Shown: piece by piece, positions 18,920-28,973 of the stretch
Layout of the letters: each line of letters starts with the position of its first letter
How positions within the stretch are numbered: the stretch's first letter is position 1
From: Myxacorys chilensis ATA2-1-KO14
GTDB taxonomy: Bacteria > Cyanobacteriota > Cyanobacteriia > Leptolyngbyales > Leptolyngbyaceae
Direction of reading: 5' to 3'
Assembly (NCBI GenBank): GCA_019359275.1
Contig: JAHHHP010000026.1
Coordinates: 1 to 64,000 of the forward strand
DNA length: 64,000 nucleotides
The notes under the pieces: generated by a model
What the model was told of the DNA's origin: nothing
Database searches by the model: none
The model's input: the letters and a program-made list of their open reading frames with translations, nothing else
Translations under genes and position numbers: made by a program

Positions 18920-19801
18920 CTAAGCAGGTAAGTCTGCAACACTACTAATATTTTCTAAACCTAACTCAGGGCAGCTACGCTTGATAATGCCTGTTAAAAC
19001 TTTACCAGGTCCGACCTCAATCACACGACTGACGCCTTGCTGAGGAAACTCTAGTGAGATCTCGCGCCACCGGACAGAACCCGTCATCTGACGACTGAGC
19101 CGATCTTTGAGCGCCACCGCGTCAGTGCTGGGAGTTGGGTCAACATTCGATAATACTGGAACTTGAGCCGTTTGAAATTCAACCTGATCGAGAACGGTGT
19201 TGAACTGAGCAGCGGCATCTGCCATCAGCGGAGAGTGGAAGGCCCCACTCACATTGAGACGGGCTGCGCGTTTCGCCTTGACTTGACCTAAAACCAATTC
19301 AACCGCGTCGGGCGTTCCAGAAATAACGACCTGTCCAGAATTATTGTCATTGGCAAGAACGGCGTCGGGCGTTTGAGCAAGAATAGCGTCGAGTTGAGCG
19401 CGATCGCAGCCTAATAATGCTGCCATCATGCCATCTGAGGCAGTGTCCATCAATTCGGCTCGGCGTTGAATCAGGCGCAGTCCAGATTCAAAATCAAAGA
19501 CGCCTGCGGTGTAGAGAGCGGCGTATTCTCCTAAACTGTGACCTGCTACATAATCAGGGCGATGTCCTTGAGCATTGAGCAGGTCTGCTAGAACCGTTTC
19601 AACGACGTACATACAAGGCTGCGTGTAGCGCGTTTGAGAAACCTTGTCGTCTTCGTTCTGACAGGTTTCAATAACAGACCAGCCTAAAATTTGCTCAGCC
19701 TGCTCAAATCGCGCCTTTGCGGATGGCAGATCCAGTAAATCGATGCCCATGCCAATTGCCTGAGATCCTTGCCCAGGGAATACCCATGCAGTTTTCGTCA
19801 T
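18920..19801 (-). CDS. fabD: Malonyl-CoA:ACP transacylase
   Basis: A 293-residue FabD that transfers malonyl groups from CoA to acyl carrier protein for fatty-acid elongation. Visible motifs are the N-terminal WVFPGQGSQAIGMG, the nucleophile elbow AGHSLGEYAAL (Ser near 97), the conserved arginine in RLIQRRAELMD, and the histidine in VSGAFHSPLM. Length is normal for the family. It is third in the plsX-fabH-fabD-plsC cluster, 70 bases after fabH. Confidence 0.95.
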   Translation of the reverse strand: MTKTAWVFPGQGSQAIGMGIDLLDLPSAKARFEQAEQILGWSVIETCQNEDDKVSQTRYTQPCMYVVETVLADLLNAQGHRPDYVAGHSLGEYAALYTAGVFDFESGLRLIQRRAELMDTASDGMMAALLGCDRAQLDAILAQTPDAVLANDNNSGQVVISGTPDAVELVLGQVKAKRAARLNVSGAFHSPLMADAAAQFNTVLDQVEFQTAQVPVLSNVDPTPSTDAVALKDRLSRQMTGSVRWREISLEFPQQGVSRVIEVGPGKVLTGIIKRSCPELGLENISSVADLPA

Positions 19802-19871
19802 TAGTGGTTCTACAGTGTGATGGATAGAAAAGTGATGGATAGGGATCTGTCAGAGTGCATCTGTCGAGGAA

Positions 19872-20876
19872 CTAATCGAACCGTCCCCATTGAAAGAGCG
19901 TCGCTCCCCACGTCAAGCCTGCGCCGAACCCAGACGCCGCGATCGTATCTCCGGGTTTGACCTGTCCGTGGCGCACGGCTTGATCTAACGCTAGGGGAAT
20001 CGACGCCGCCGACGTATTGCCGTATTGTGCCAGATTGCTAATGACTTTATGGGAAGGGATATGAAGTCGGGTGGCAACGGCATCTAAAATTCGCTGGTTG
20101 GCTTGGTGCAGCAGGAGCCAATCGACCTGTTCAACGGTTAGATTTGCCCGAAATAGAGCCTTTTCGATCACCTCGGGAACTCGCTTGACGGCAAAGCGAT
20201 AGACATCTTGCCCGTTCATCGTGATTGGATTGAATGTACCCTGTGCGATTGCTACATCTTCCAATAAAGGTTTTGGTTGGCTCTCATACGACAAATTGAG
20301 ACACTTATTAAGCATGCCATCGCTGCGAAGCTCAAACGCGAGCAAGCGATCGACCTCGGTTGCCTGCATTACAACTGCACCTGCACCATCGCCAAATAGA
20401 ACGCATGTGCGTCGATCTGTCCAATCAACCCAGCGGGAGAGAATGTCTGCCCCAATCAACAACACATTTTGGTAAACACCAGTGCGGATGTACTGTGCGG
20501 CAGTCACCATGCCAAAGACAAAACCAGAACAGGCAGCCGTGAGGTCAAACGCTACGGCTCTAGACGCTCCGATTTCTGCCTGAACTCGACAGGCAGTGCC
20601 AAACAAATCGTCCGGAGTGGACGTTGCCAGGAGAATCAGATCGACATCCATTGCGGTAATGCCTGCCATTGCGATCGCGCTCTTTGCCGCCTCTGCCGCA
20701 AGCTCAGCTAGGGAGCCATCAGGCGGCGCTAACCGTCGGTGACGAATGCCCGTCCGCGAGGCAATCCAGTCATCCGATGTCTCCACGATTTGACTGAGTT
20801 GAGTATTGTCAACAGACACAGCGGGAGTTGCCGATCCGCAGCCTGTAATTGCTAGTCCTAACCCTGAGTGTTCCAA
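19872..20876 (-). CDS. fabH: 3-oxoacyl-ACP synthase III
   Basis: A 334-residue KAS III, the condensing enzyme that starts fatty-acid synthesis from acetyl-CoA and malonyl-ACP. The catalytic triad is complete: Cys in FDLTAACSGFVFGM (near 115), His in LLHQANQRILDA, and Asn in QYGNTSAASIPLAL. The characteristic DDWIASRTGIRHRR at the N-terminus is also present. It is followed closely by fabD and preceded by plsX on the same strand. Confidence 0.95.
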   Translation of the reverse strand: MEHSGLGLAITGCGSATPAVSVDNTQLSQIVETSDDWIASRTGIRHRRLAPPDGSLAELAAEAAKSAIAMAGITAMDVDLILLATSTPDDLFGTACRVQAEIGASRAVAFDLTAACSGFVFGMVTAAQYIRTGVYQNVLLIGADILSRWVDWTDRRTCVLFGDGAGAVVMQATEVDRLLAFELRSDGMLNKCLNLSYESQPKPLLEDVAIAQGTFNPITMNGQDVYRFAVKRVPEVIEKALFRANLTVEQVDWLLLHQANQRILDAVATRLHIPSHKVISNLAQYGNTSAASIPLALDQAVRHGQVKPGDTIAASGFGAGLTWGATLFQWGRFD

Positions 20877-20943
20877 GGTTCTTTACTCCATCTTTGCAGG
20901 GCAATAGTTCAGACGCCGTGCGTCTTCGTGGGAAATCAGTGGC

Positions 20944-21966
20944 TCAGCTACTCACGGCGGTTTTTTCATAGCTAGACCGAATGCGATCTAACACCCGATT
21001 GTCGATCGCATCTTTTGCCAATCGAGCGGCGTTAAAAATCGTCGGCGCTTGAGAACTGCCGTGGCTAATAATGCAAACTCCCGCTACACCAAGCAAGAGT
21101 CCACCGCCATGCTCAGCGTGATCCATCCGTTGTTTAATCCGCTTGAGATTGGGACGCAAGAGCGAAACGCCTGCTTTACCGTGCAAGCCTCTTGGAAGTT
21201 CTTCCCGAAGAATTTGCAGTGCCACTTCTCCAACGGCTTCTGCAAATTTGAGCAGAACGTTTCCAGCAAAGCCGTCGCAGACAATCACATCAAAATGCCC
21301 TGACAGCACATCTCGCCCTTCCGCATTGCCAATAAAGGGAATGGCCGGATTCTCTTGCAGCAGTTGGTGGGTCTGAATCGCTAATTCGTTCCCTTTATTC
21401 GGTTCTTCACCAATGTTGAGCAAGCCAACTTTTGGATCGGGATTCCCCAAAACATACTGAGAATAAATGGTTCCCATGAGCGCGAATTGCTCTAGAAACT
21501 TGGGACGACAATCGACATTTGCTCCAACATCTAAAATTAGAACTGGCTTTCCGGCAATCAGCGTCGGCAACACCGCCCCGATCGCTGGACGATCGATTCC
21601 GGGTAGACGACCGAGACGCAGCAGCGCAGCCGCCATGGCCGCACCCGAATGTCCCGCCGATACCACCGCATCGGCTCGACCCTTTTTCACCAGATCCATG
21701 GCCACATTAATGGATGCTTTAGGCTTGCGACGCAAGGCCGTGAGCGGCTCTTCTTCCATTTCGATCGTTCCTTCAGCAGGAACAATTTCAATCAGAGAAG
21801 TTTGCGCGTGTTGCTTGAGAGCGGCTTCTACTTGTTGGGCCTCGCCAACTAGTAAAACCTCTGCCTCCAATTCTTCTTGTGCCCGGAGCGCTCCAGCCAC
21901 GATTTCAGCAGGAGCGTTGTCGCCTCCCATGGCATCAATTGCAATTCGTACCCGCGTTGATCCCAT
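20944..21966 (-). CDS. plsX: Phosphate acyltransferase PlsX
   Basis: A 340-residue PlsX that makes acyl-phosphate from acyl-ACP for phospholipid synthesis. The N-terminus RIAIDAMGGDNAPAEIVAGA, the segment ADAVVSAGHSGAAMAAALL, and the C-terminal HAEHGGGLLLGVAGVCIISHGSS (in part) are diagnostic. It is first in the minus-strand fatty-acid/phospholipid cluster; 67 bases separate it from fabH. The promoter presumably lies between 21967 and 22213, a gap in which nothing distinct was seen. Confidence 0.95.
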   Translation of the reverse strand: MGSTRVRIAIDAMGGDNAPAEIVAGALRAQEELEAEVLLVGEAQQVEAALKQHAQTSLIEIVPAEGTIEMEEEPLTALRRKPKASINVAMDLVKKGRADAVVSAGHSGAAMAAALLRLGRLPGIDRPAIGAVLPTLIAGKPVLILDVGANVDCRPKFLEQFALMGTIYSQYVLGNPDPKVGLLNIGEEPNKGNELAIQTHQLLQENPAIPFIGNAEGRDVLSGHFDVIVCDGFAGNVLLKFAEAVGEVALQILREELPRGLHGKAGVSLLRPNLKRIKQRMDHAEHGGGLLLGVAGVCIISHGSSQAPTIFNAARLAKDAIDNRVLDRIRSSYEKTAVSS

Positions 21967-22213
21967 TAGCTAAGTTTGTAAAAACCTTACAAATTCTATC
22001 AGACAGCCTTCCCTTCATAGCTCCTTCAATCGGGTAGAAGGGAAAGTTACTTTATTGTCGCTCACTAGAGGACAAATAAGGAAGGGACTGTAGAAGTTAG
22101 GACGTAGGAACGACATCGCAAGCTCCGAAAAATACGACTAAATTCTCCTAAACTGCACTTAGCCCTTTATCCGTTTCTCGCGGCTTGTTTACATCACAAT
22201 CCGTTTCCTGATC

Positions 22214-23644
22214 ATGCATGCTCCCTGGAAAAAGCGCCTTTTACTTCTTGATCTCCCCTGGCAAGTCGGCGTGATAATGACGATTGCGGCTCTCATTCTC
22301 TTTGTTTGCAGCAGCTTCCGCCATGAGCTATTTCAATCTACAGCGTTGGATTTGGGCTATTTTGACCAGGCAATTTACCTCATTAGCCAAGGTTTGCCCC
22401 CCGTTGTGTCTTTTTGGGGATACCACGTCATGGGGGGACACGCGGATTGGATCATTTACGGGATTGCGGGGTTCTATAAGCTGTATCCCAGTGTCTACTG
22501 GCTATTTGCAATTCAGGCGCTTTCATTAGCAGGAGGAGCGTTACCGAGTTGGCATTTGGCGCGACAAGCCGGATTAGAGGTATCGCAGGCAACCGCGATC
22601 GCGTTGGTTTACCTGCTCTATCCACTGGTTTTCAATCTCAATTTGTTTGATTTTCACCCTGAAGTGATCGCGCTACCGCTTCTGCTGGGGGCAGTTTGGG
22701 CAGCAAAAGGCAACCGGACGGGCTGGTTTACGCTCTGTGTTGTGATAATTCTAGGTTGCCGGGATGCGCTTTCAATTACAGTGGCAGCGATGGGGCTATG
22801 GTTAATTATCTTTGAGCAAAAAAGAATTTGTGGTGCGATCGCGCTGAGTCTGGGAACGGCGTGGTTTTTGATTGCCACTCAGGTTGTCATTCCTTATTTT
22901 CGGCCTTTGGGAGTTGAGTCAGTGACGCGATACGCCTATTTAGGCAACTCTTTATCTGACGTGATCGCGAATCTTTTTCTAAAGCCAGGACTGATTCTAG
23001 GCAAGGTTTTTTCGCTTGATACAGCTATTTACTTGGCACTGATCGGTATTCCGTTTCTGTGGGGTATTTCTAGCCGTCATCTTCTACCACTCTTGCCTGC
23101 GCTACCAACCTTCCTCATCAATGTTTTGTCGGACTCGCCCGCTCAACGAGATTTGCTGCATCAATATTCGCTTCCTGCTGTGCCGTTTCTTTTACTAGCG
23201 GCGATCGCAAGTCTTGCGGCTGGATCTGCCTGGTTTAGAAAACCGCGTTGGATTGTCCTTTGGGCATTGGTTAGCTTTTTAGCCTTGGCAAAGTACACGT
23301 TTTTTGGTTCGCTTTATTTAACACGATTAAGTAGCCTGTCAGCAACGCAAGAAGCGATTAGCACGATCCACCAAATCGAAGAACGTCGTGCTAAAGAATC
23401 TGTTTTGACAACAAGCTACATTGCGCCTCATCTAACCCACCGAGTAGCGCTAGAGTACACCAAACTTGTTGCGCCGCCTAATCGCTTAGATCCATTTCGG
23501 TATGTGCTTTTGAACCTTCAAGATCCAGGTTGGGCGAGTAGCCCAGAATTAGCGCAGGCTCTTCTCCAAAAAGCTCAGAATGACCCGATGTTTCGACTAG
23601 AGTATCAGCGCGATCGCGTCTACTTATTCATCAACCAATCCTAA
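22214..23644 (+). CDS. DUF2079 polytopic membrane protein
   Basis: A 476-residue inner-membrane protein with about 8-10 hydrophobic helices. The N-terminal region holds DUF2079 signatures: LDLGYFDQAIYLISQGLPPV (residues about 46-65), GGHADWIIY, and NLFDFHPEVIALPLLLGAVW. DUF2079 proteins resemble GT-C (PMT/ArnT-like) enzymes, with acidic residues in the first periplasmic loop, so transfer from a lipid-linked sugar is a reasonable but unproven idea. Flanked by the plsX cluster (divergent) and a long non-coding gap. Confidence 0.87.
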   Translation: MHAPWKKRLLLLDLPWQVGVIMTIAALILFVCSSFRHELFQSTALDLGYFDQAIYLISQGLPPVVSFWGYHVMGGHADWIIYGIAGFYKLYPSVYWLFAIQALSLAGGALPSWHLARQAGLEVSQATAIALVYLLYPLVFNLNLFDFHPEVIALPLLLGAVWAAKGNRTGWFTLCVVIILGCRDALSITVAAMGLWLIIFEQKRICGAIALSLGTAWFLIATQVVIPYFRPLGVESVTRYAYLGNSLSDVIANLFLKPGLILGKVFSLDTAIYLALIGIPFLWGISSRHLLPLLPALPTFLINVLSDSPAQRDLLHQYSLPAVPFLLLAAIASLAAGSAWFRKPRWIVLWALVSFLALAKYTFFGSLYLTRLSSLSATQEAISTIHQIEERRAKESVLTTSYIAPHLTHRVALEYTKLVAPPNRLDPFRYVLLNLQDPGWASSPELAQALLQKAQNDPMFRLEYQRDRVYLFINQS

Positions 23645-24244
23645 GTATAAATAATTCATGGAAGTAGATAGAAAATTAGCTTTATATATTTTTGAAGCGA
23701 CGAATCTTCTAGCTTAATTGCCTCTTCGCTTTGTATTAATACTTGAGTAATATTACTGGAATCCTTATTTAGAAGAAGTGTCTGTGGTAGCAAATTTCAT
23801 CAGGAATTCAGAAAGAGAATTGATTTCAGTCCTCATGTAAAGCTTCTGAGAAGAAGGCAGTGCAGCCTATTGTCACTTGTACAGAGAATGGTGTTTATTC
23901 TACTTAACACAAGTAAGCTCACACAAAAGGGTGAGAACGGCTCCAGTTCAACCTATCTGCTTTCATCCAAACGGGATTTTTCAAGTTTCGCTACTACCTA
24001 TTAACCTGGCAGCATTTGATTTACCATCCGAATCGCTCTCACCCTGGCTATCTCCCGCAGGAGAGGGAACAACAGTCCACTCCTTTCTCCTAGGGGAGAA
24101 GGGTTGAGGATGAGGGTAGTAGTAATATCAATGCTAATGATTGCCGAGTGAATAGCTGAAGCTTGTCAGCTTGATGGTGACAGATATTTAAAGTTTGGTT
24201 GTTCGGCTTGTTGGCACAGTACGGTTACTTCTCAAATAGGCATT
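23645..24244. other. Intergenic region with a dispersed-repeat-like segment
   Basis: About 600 bases without a credible gene. At about 24040-24118 there is a segment with CTCCCGCAGGAGAGGG and CTCCTAGGGGAGAAGGG followed by TTGAGGATGAGGG. I recognise this pattern as a repeat dispersed in intergenic DNA of many cyanobacteria. The arms CTCCT and AGGAG, and TTCTCC and GGAGAA, can form hairpins. The rest is AT-rich and unstructured. Confidence 0.45.
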
Positions 24245-24865
24245 ATGTTAAATCCGTCACCGTCTAGTCAGGAAGAGGATTGTTATGACAATTCAGAGCC
24301 GCGATCGTTCGGAGCTTCGTGCAGCGAATCGCACCGCTTTCTCAACAAGCATTCTGCCACTTCTCGATCGCTTCCTGCGGATCTTGACTATAGCGTGGAG
24401 CAGTTGTCTACCTTAGTTGAGCCATTTTTAGAACCACCCAGTCAGTGTACGACCCCCTATTTCATCCAAGCGGCAACGACAGGAAAAACGACATTTTTGA
24501 CAACAAATCTAGCAGAAACTAGAGAGGCTAAGGTGACTGCGGTTTCACCTGTGCTGCGTTCTGCCCTAACGGCTTCTACCTGGCTGATTGGCCGCAGTCA
24601 TAATTGTGCAATTACTGTTTTAGACCGATCTATTTCACGCTGTCACGCGGTGATCGGGCATCATCCTGTGCAGGGCTTTTATGTAATGGATGTGGGTAGC
24701 ACCAACGGGACATTTCTCAATCGACAGCGTTTGCCAATCTTAGAACGCCGCGTGTTGCAAGATGGCGATCTAATTGCGTTTAGCCATCTGCAGATCGAGT
24801 TTTTTATGGTCAGTACTAAAAAAGAATCTGATCAGAGCGATCGCACAATTTTTATTCAATCCTGA
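24245..24865 (+). CDS. FHA-domain protein
   Basis: A 206-residue protein whose C-terminal part (about 112-200) is a forkhead-associated domain binding phosphothreonine peptides. The diagnostic residues are present: GRSHNC (Gly-Arg-Ser), SRCHAVI (Ser and His), and DVGSTNGTFLN (the asparagines contacting the phosphopeptide). The N-terminal ~110 residues are polar and without a recognised fold. It probably takes part in Ser/Thr kinase signalling, but no kinase gene is in the window. It converges with the RNase gene. Confidence 0.9.
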   Translation: MLNPSPSSQEEDCYDNSEPRSFGASCSESHRFLNKHSATSRSLPADLDYSVEQLSTLVEPFLEPPSQCTTPYFIQAATTGKTTFLTTNLAETREAKVTAVSPVLRSALTASTWLIGRSHNCAITVLDRSISRCHAVIGHHPVQGFYVMDVGSTNGTFLNRQRLPILERRVLQDGDLIAFSHLQIEFFMVSTKKESDQSDRTIFIQS

Positions 24866-24921
24866 TAACAGGCATACCAAGCGATCAGTCTGTCAGAATG
24901 CAGTCATCTTAGAAGTGCAAC

Positions 24922-26928
24922 TTAGCCAACTGCTTGTGCCGCTACCTCTTGGAACCGAATTTCATCCTGACGCGGATCGACGCGGCTGACCTTCAGCAGA
25001 ATTTGATCGCCCGGCGCGATCGTCCGGTTGAGCAGAACGGGCAACTCCAGCGCCAAATCTTCTAACAAAACGAGGGCTAAGCCTTCGTGTTCTCGTAGCC
25101 AGCGCAACATCAACGCTTGCCAAACTTGATCCGCATGACGGCGCAAGAATTCTAGTCCCCAGTATCGGTTCGTTTGACGCTCAACTAAGACCGCTTCATA
25201 CGCAGTACTGCCGATCGTTAGCATCAGTTCTTTCACGGTCTCCTCTGAAAAGGGAGGAACGTCGCCCCGCAAATGCGCCTTGATCTGAAAGTGAGCCAAC
25301 AGATCGCTATACCGACGAATGGGAGAAGTGACTTGGGCATAAGTGTCTAGACCCAAACTAGCGTGGCGAGCTGCCGTCACCGTCACTTCACTGCGCGGCA
25401 TGCAGCGACGAATTGCACAAGCGCGGACTGGGCCTGCCGGAAGCAAGAGAAGCTCTTCTTCGGAGGGAAGATCGGGCTGTGGCTGAGAGCGGAACGGAAG
25501 CGGCAGGCTGTGGGTCTGAGCGTAACGAGCGGCGACTTCCCCTGCCAAGATCATCATTTCTGCCACTAGCTGCCGAGAAATGGAATCCTCCAACACCTCG
25601 ATCGTCACCTCTTCGTCCTGCACCTTGATTGAGGATTCGGGCATGTGAATTGTAATCGAGCCTTGGGATTGCCTCCATGCCTGCCGTCGCTTTGCCCACC
25701 TAGCGATCGCTTCTAATTCCGATTCTGCCTGCACACCCCACTGCACCATTTCATCGACATCTTCATAGGTGAGGCGATAGGTCGATTTGATTAAACTGGC
25801 GTGGATGCTGTAGTCCTCAACCGCCCCTGACTCATCCAAAATTACACTAAAGCTCAAGGCGCAGGATGTTTTTCCTGGATTGAGGCTCATCGGCCCTGTT
25901 GCTAGTTCAGACGGAAACATGGGAATCATGCCCGTCGGCAAATAAATTGTCGTGCTGCGGCGACGAGCTTCTAAATCAAGCTCGTCGCCTGGCGTCAGCC
26001 ATCGGGTTGGGTCAGCAATGTGAATCCACAGTCGCTCTCGACCATCTGGCAAAATTTCTAGGCTTAACCCGTCATCAATCTCGCGGGTACTTTCATCATC
26101 AATTGTGTAGACCTTTAACTGCGTTAGATCGAGGCGATCGCGGTCTAAATCATCGGGCGGAAACTCCAAACGCTGATGCGACACTTGCAGAACCTGGGTA
26201 GAAAACGCTGTAGGAACTTGGCTGCGCCGCAACGCAAGATTTTCGTGAGGACTCCACATCCCAAGTTCAACGAGAAGCGCCAGCGCACCTTGAGGGGTTT
26301 CATGACGCTTGAGAGCTGCCAAAGTTTCCAGCGCGGGAGTGCGATTGGTCGCTTCCTCGCCAAAGGTCGCAAATCGCTCCAGCGAATCGAGGCGCGGACG
26401 ATCACTCGGTTGCCACTCGACCGTTTCGCTTGTTGTGGCATGCTGCACTCGCTCTAAGAAGCTTTGCCATTCTCGCTGGCGTTGCGCCTCTGCTTCCCCT
26501 TGGTGTTTCAGTTCGGCGACTTGAGCAGCAGGACGAGGTTCGTAGCGATCGCCCTTCTGTTTAAAGTAAATTTTATCGTCGCTGAGAAGATGATGGGCAG
26601 CATAGCAGAGTGCAGCGCTCTGTTCGGAAAAGAGCAGCAAGGCCATCTCGCTAGGGTTAACGCTGTCCCCCATTTCATTCAGGATCTCCCACGCGACTTC
26701 CAAACTTGACGGATCGAGGTAGGGCTGAATCGTCTGGAGAAAGTGAGGAATATCGGAAGGCTTATAGGTTTGGTTTGAAATCTCGTATTCGATCTGACGA
26801 GGATGAAGGGTGTGATGTTGACCGCGTTCATCAATCACAATCCAGTGCTTTTTGCCTTCCGGACGCTCAGCGATCGCAAGGCGGCGGTCTCCGTTGGCGC
26901 GAAATTCGACTAAAGTTCCCTTCTCCAT
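24922..26928 (-). CDS. RNase II/R family exoribonuclease
   Basis: A 668-residue 3'-5' exoribonuclease. The RNB catalytic domain (about 265-560) shows VYTIDDESTREIDDGLSLEI with the metal-binding aspartates, WIHIADPTRWLTPGDELD, and STTIYLPTGMIPMFP. RYSDLLAHFQIKAHLRG-type residues mark the end of RNB, and a short C-terminal S1-like beta region follows. Length lies between classic RNase II and R; cyanobacteria have two such proteins (II-like and R-like), and I cannot choose between them. It is downstream of rpsR on the same strand by about 110 bases, a common cyanobacterial arrangement linking translation and RNA turnover genes. Confidence 0.9.
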   Translation of the reverse strand: MEKGTLVEFRANGDRRLAIAERPEGKKHWIVIDERGQHHTLHPRQIEYEISNQTYKPSDIPHFLQTIQPYLDPSSLEVAWEILNEMGDSVNPSEMALLLFSEQSAALCYAAHHLLSDDKIYFKQKGDRYEPRPAAQVAELKHQGEAEAQRQREWQSFLERVQHATTSETVEWQPSDRPRLDSLERFATFGEEATNRTPALETLAALKRHETPQGALALLVELGMWSPHENLALRRSQVPTAFSTQVLQVSHQRLEFPPDDLDRDRLDLTQLKVYTIDDESTREIDDGLSLEILPDGRERLWIHIADPTRWLTPGDELDLEARRRSTTIYLPTGMIPMFPSELATGPMSLNPGKTSCALSFSVILDESGAVEDYSIHASLIKSTYRLTYEDVDEMVQWGVQAESELEAIARWAKRRQAWRQSQGSITIHMPESSIKVQDEEVTIEVLEDSISRQLVAEMMILAGEVAARYAQTHSLPLPFRSQPQPDLPSEEELLLLPAGPVRACAIRRCMPRSEVTVTAARHASLGLDTYAQVTSPIRRYSDLLAHFQIKAHLRGDVPPFSEETVKELMLTIGSTAYEAVLVERQTNRYWGLEFLRRHADQVWQALMLRWLREHEGLALVLLEDLALELPVLLNRTIAPGDQILLKVSRVDPRQDEIRFQEVAAQAVG

Positions 26929-27038
26929 GGAGGTCGTTGAGGTGTTATGTGTTAAATGCTACTAGTCAACAAAGTGAAGTGCCTTTGGTTTTAAAGAACC
27001 AAATTCACATCCTAACACCTTAACAACACTCCACGGAC

Positions 27039-27254
27039 TTAACCTTCTTGGTTAATAAAAGGCAACAGCGCAACAATTCTGGCTCGTTTGATGGCGACGG
27101 TTAAATCTCGCTGCTGCTTAGCGGTTAGGCCAGTGATGCGACGAGGCAAGATTTTACCGCGTTCTGTGATGAATTTACGCAGAAGATCAACGTCTTTGTA
27201 GTCGATCGGATCACCTGGTTTGATGGGAGAGACGCGACGGCGGAAGTAACTCAT
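27039..27254 (-). CDS. rpsR: 30S ribosomal protein S18
   Basis: A 71-residue S18. [34 protein letters not shown] (in part) and [31 protein letters not shown] are unmistakable for the family. It is the middle gene of rpmG-rpsR-RNase on the minus strand, 132 bases after rpmG. Confidence 0.97.
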   Translation of the reverse strand: MSYFRRRVSPIKPGDPIDYKDVDLLRKFITERGKILPRRITGLTAKQQRDLTVAIKRARIVALLPFINQEG

Positions 27255-27386
27255 GGTTCGACAATACGATAAGAGGTCAATGGGCGGTAGTCAGCAGGAT
27301 AATCTTGCAAACTACGGGCAAAAACGAATCGCTTTTGCTGACAACAAGCAGGCTATTAGATACTGCTAGCTATTTGATTTTTCAGG

Positions 27387-27581
27387 CTATTTAATTTCCT
27401 TGTGGTCGGTGTGTTTGTTGCAGTGCGGGCAGAATTTTTTCAATTCTAAACGCGCTGTGGTATTCCGACGGTTCTTCATGGTGGTATAGCGAGAAACACC
27501 CGGAGAACGCTTAGCTGGATTGGTTCTACACTCAGTGCATTCCAGCGTAATCACAATTCTTACGCCTTTGTTTTTAGCCAT
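27387..27581 (-). CDS. rpmG: 50S ribosomal protein L33
   Basis: A 64-residue L33, with [33 protein letters not shown] and [14 protein letters not shown]. The two CxxC pairs are retained, indicating the zinc-binding (C+) form of L33. It heads the minus-strand rpmG-rpsR-RNase group. Confidence 0.97.
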   Translation of the reverse strand: MAKNKGVRIVITLECTECRTNPAKRSPGVSRYTTMKNRRNTTARLELKKFCPHCNKHTDHKEIK

Positions 27582-27820
27582 AATTTCAGCAGCTTTGAGA
27601 AGATGATGTCAAGACACGAATATCCATTATTCCACAGGACAGTTGAGTTGAGCAAACATTTGACTAAAAGCGAAGATTAGCGCTCAACGACTTTCTCTTT
27701 AAAGCATTGCCAAGATTCAAAATCAGTAGCGTTCACCTTGGCTCAGGAATTCTAGAATTGCACGATCGCAGAGCGCGATTACCAAAGGGAATTCGCTGCA
27801 CAAACCGTAAGTGATGCTAA

Positions 27821-27871
27821 AGATGAACGAGAGAAGCGATCGCTAAATGCGATCGCTTCTCTCGTTCATCT
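27821..27871 (-). terminator. 23-bp perfect inverted repeat, likely terminator of cphB
   Basis: Arms 27821-27843 and 27849-27871 are perfectly complementary over 23 bases with a 5-base loop. Each arm contains GCGATCGC. It lies about 55 bases downstream of the cphB stop on the minus strand; the T-run after it is short (TTTA), so termination efficiency is uncertain. Confidence 0.75.
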
Positions 27872-27926
27872 TCATTAATTAAGCTTCATTGATTAAGCCA
27901 GTGAGTGTTTCACTCAGACAGGCCGT

Positions 27927-28772
27927 TTAGGTCATTGGCGATCGCTTCTCTAAATCAAATTTGTATCCGTCCGGCAGAATATGCAGCGTGGCTCCGCACA
28001 TCGCTAATGGCTCGTCTTTTAATAATTCATCAACATTGTTGTGAGTGATGTTGGCAATATCAACAATGGTCACGGCTCCTTCACCAATGACTTCTAGCTC
28101 CTTGCCGTTGACCGCGATCGCAGTATTTTCGTCGATACCAAATCCTAGATTGACGGGTTGTTGCGCTACCGCAGATAGCAAACGCCCTAATCTACCGCGT
28201 TGAGCAAAATGCTGATCAATGATCACACCGGGCAAAAATCCCATGCCCCGATCCATGTTGACAACTTCCATCCGGGGGTTAGTTTCCGACTCACCTTCGA
28301 CGATCATCATATCGGGCATCATTGCAGCTCCAGCACTCGTGCCCGCAATCACAATGCCTTCTGAGAATCGTTTGTGCAAGGTTGTGTCAAGTTGTGTATC
28401 CTTCATGCACTCCGTAATGCGAGCTTGGTTACCTCCTGTGAAAAAGACGCCTGTAGCTTGGGTAATAGTCTCTAAGGCTCTAGCATCATCTGCATCTTCG
28501 CGCCTTGCTGTGTCAACAACCTGCACGTCTTCAACACCCAACCGCTCGAAAATGCGCATGTATTGCTCACCCACTTCACCAGGCAGGCCAGTCGCTACTG
28601 TCATTACAGCAATTCGAGCCTGAAGTCCTCCTGCTCGTCGCACAAACTCCCGAAGGATTTTACAGTCTCCTTCTTTGTCCTCCGCTCCTCCAATGATAAC
28701 TAGCTGCCCGTAGGTTTCAGGCAATGCTACATTCTCGGTTGCTTCTACGATGGGTTCTGAATTCGCTACCAT
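27927..28772 (-). CDS. cphB: Cyanophycinase
   Basis: A 281-residue serine exopeptidase of family S51 that cleaves cyanophycin (multi-L-arginyl-poly-L-aspartate) to beta-Asp-Arg dipeptides in the cytoplasm. Motifs: QLVIIGGAEDKEGDCKIL near the N-terminus; FFTGGNQARITE; the nucleophile in GTSAGAAMM; and GIDENTAIAVNGKELEVIG. All expected catalytic-region residues are present. It is near a CphA2-type synthetase gene (divergent, with one small gene between), which would reuse its dipeptide product. Confidence 0.95.
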   Translation of the reverse strand: MVANSEPIVEATENVALPETYGQLVIIGGAEDKEGDCKILREFVRRAGGLQARIAVMTVATGLPGEVGEQYMRIFERLGVEDVQVVDTARREDADDARALETITQATGVFFTGGNQARITECMKDTQLDTTLHKRFSEGIVIAGTSAGAAMMPDMMIVEGESETNPRMEVVNMDRGMGFLPGVIIDQHFAQRGRLGRLLSAVAQQPVNLGFGIDENTAIAVNGKELEVIGEGAVTIVDIANITHNNVDELLKDEPLAMCGATLHILPDGYKFDLEKRSPMT

Positions 28773-28938
28773 GTTGTTTCCTACGCCGTGCCCTATGTGT
28801 CGTCCAGTCTGTCTCTCAATAAATCACAGAGACGAAATGGTTAATAACACCCGTTTGGTAGAGATTAAGACATAAATTTGTAGGTCTTTATGCTAGTGGT
28901 CTTTATGCTAATTAAGTTGAGCTTAATCAGCTACCAAA

Positions 28939-28973
28939 AAAGCGGGACTTAAGTTACGAACTTGACCCGCTTT
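28939..28973 (-). terminator. Terminator after the 65-residue small gene
   Basis: AAAGCGGG...AAGTT (28939-28955) pairs with AACTTGACCCGCTTT (28959-28973). On the minus strand the stem ends in a run of six T residues, about 250 bases downstream of the small gene stop and upstream of the cphB start. Confidence 0.7.

Noticed and set aside
23877..24107. 76-codon open frame in the gap before the FHA gene
   Set aside because: It overlaps the dispersed-repeat-like segment and shows no protein-like composition.
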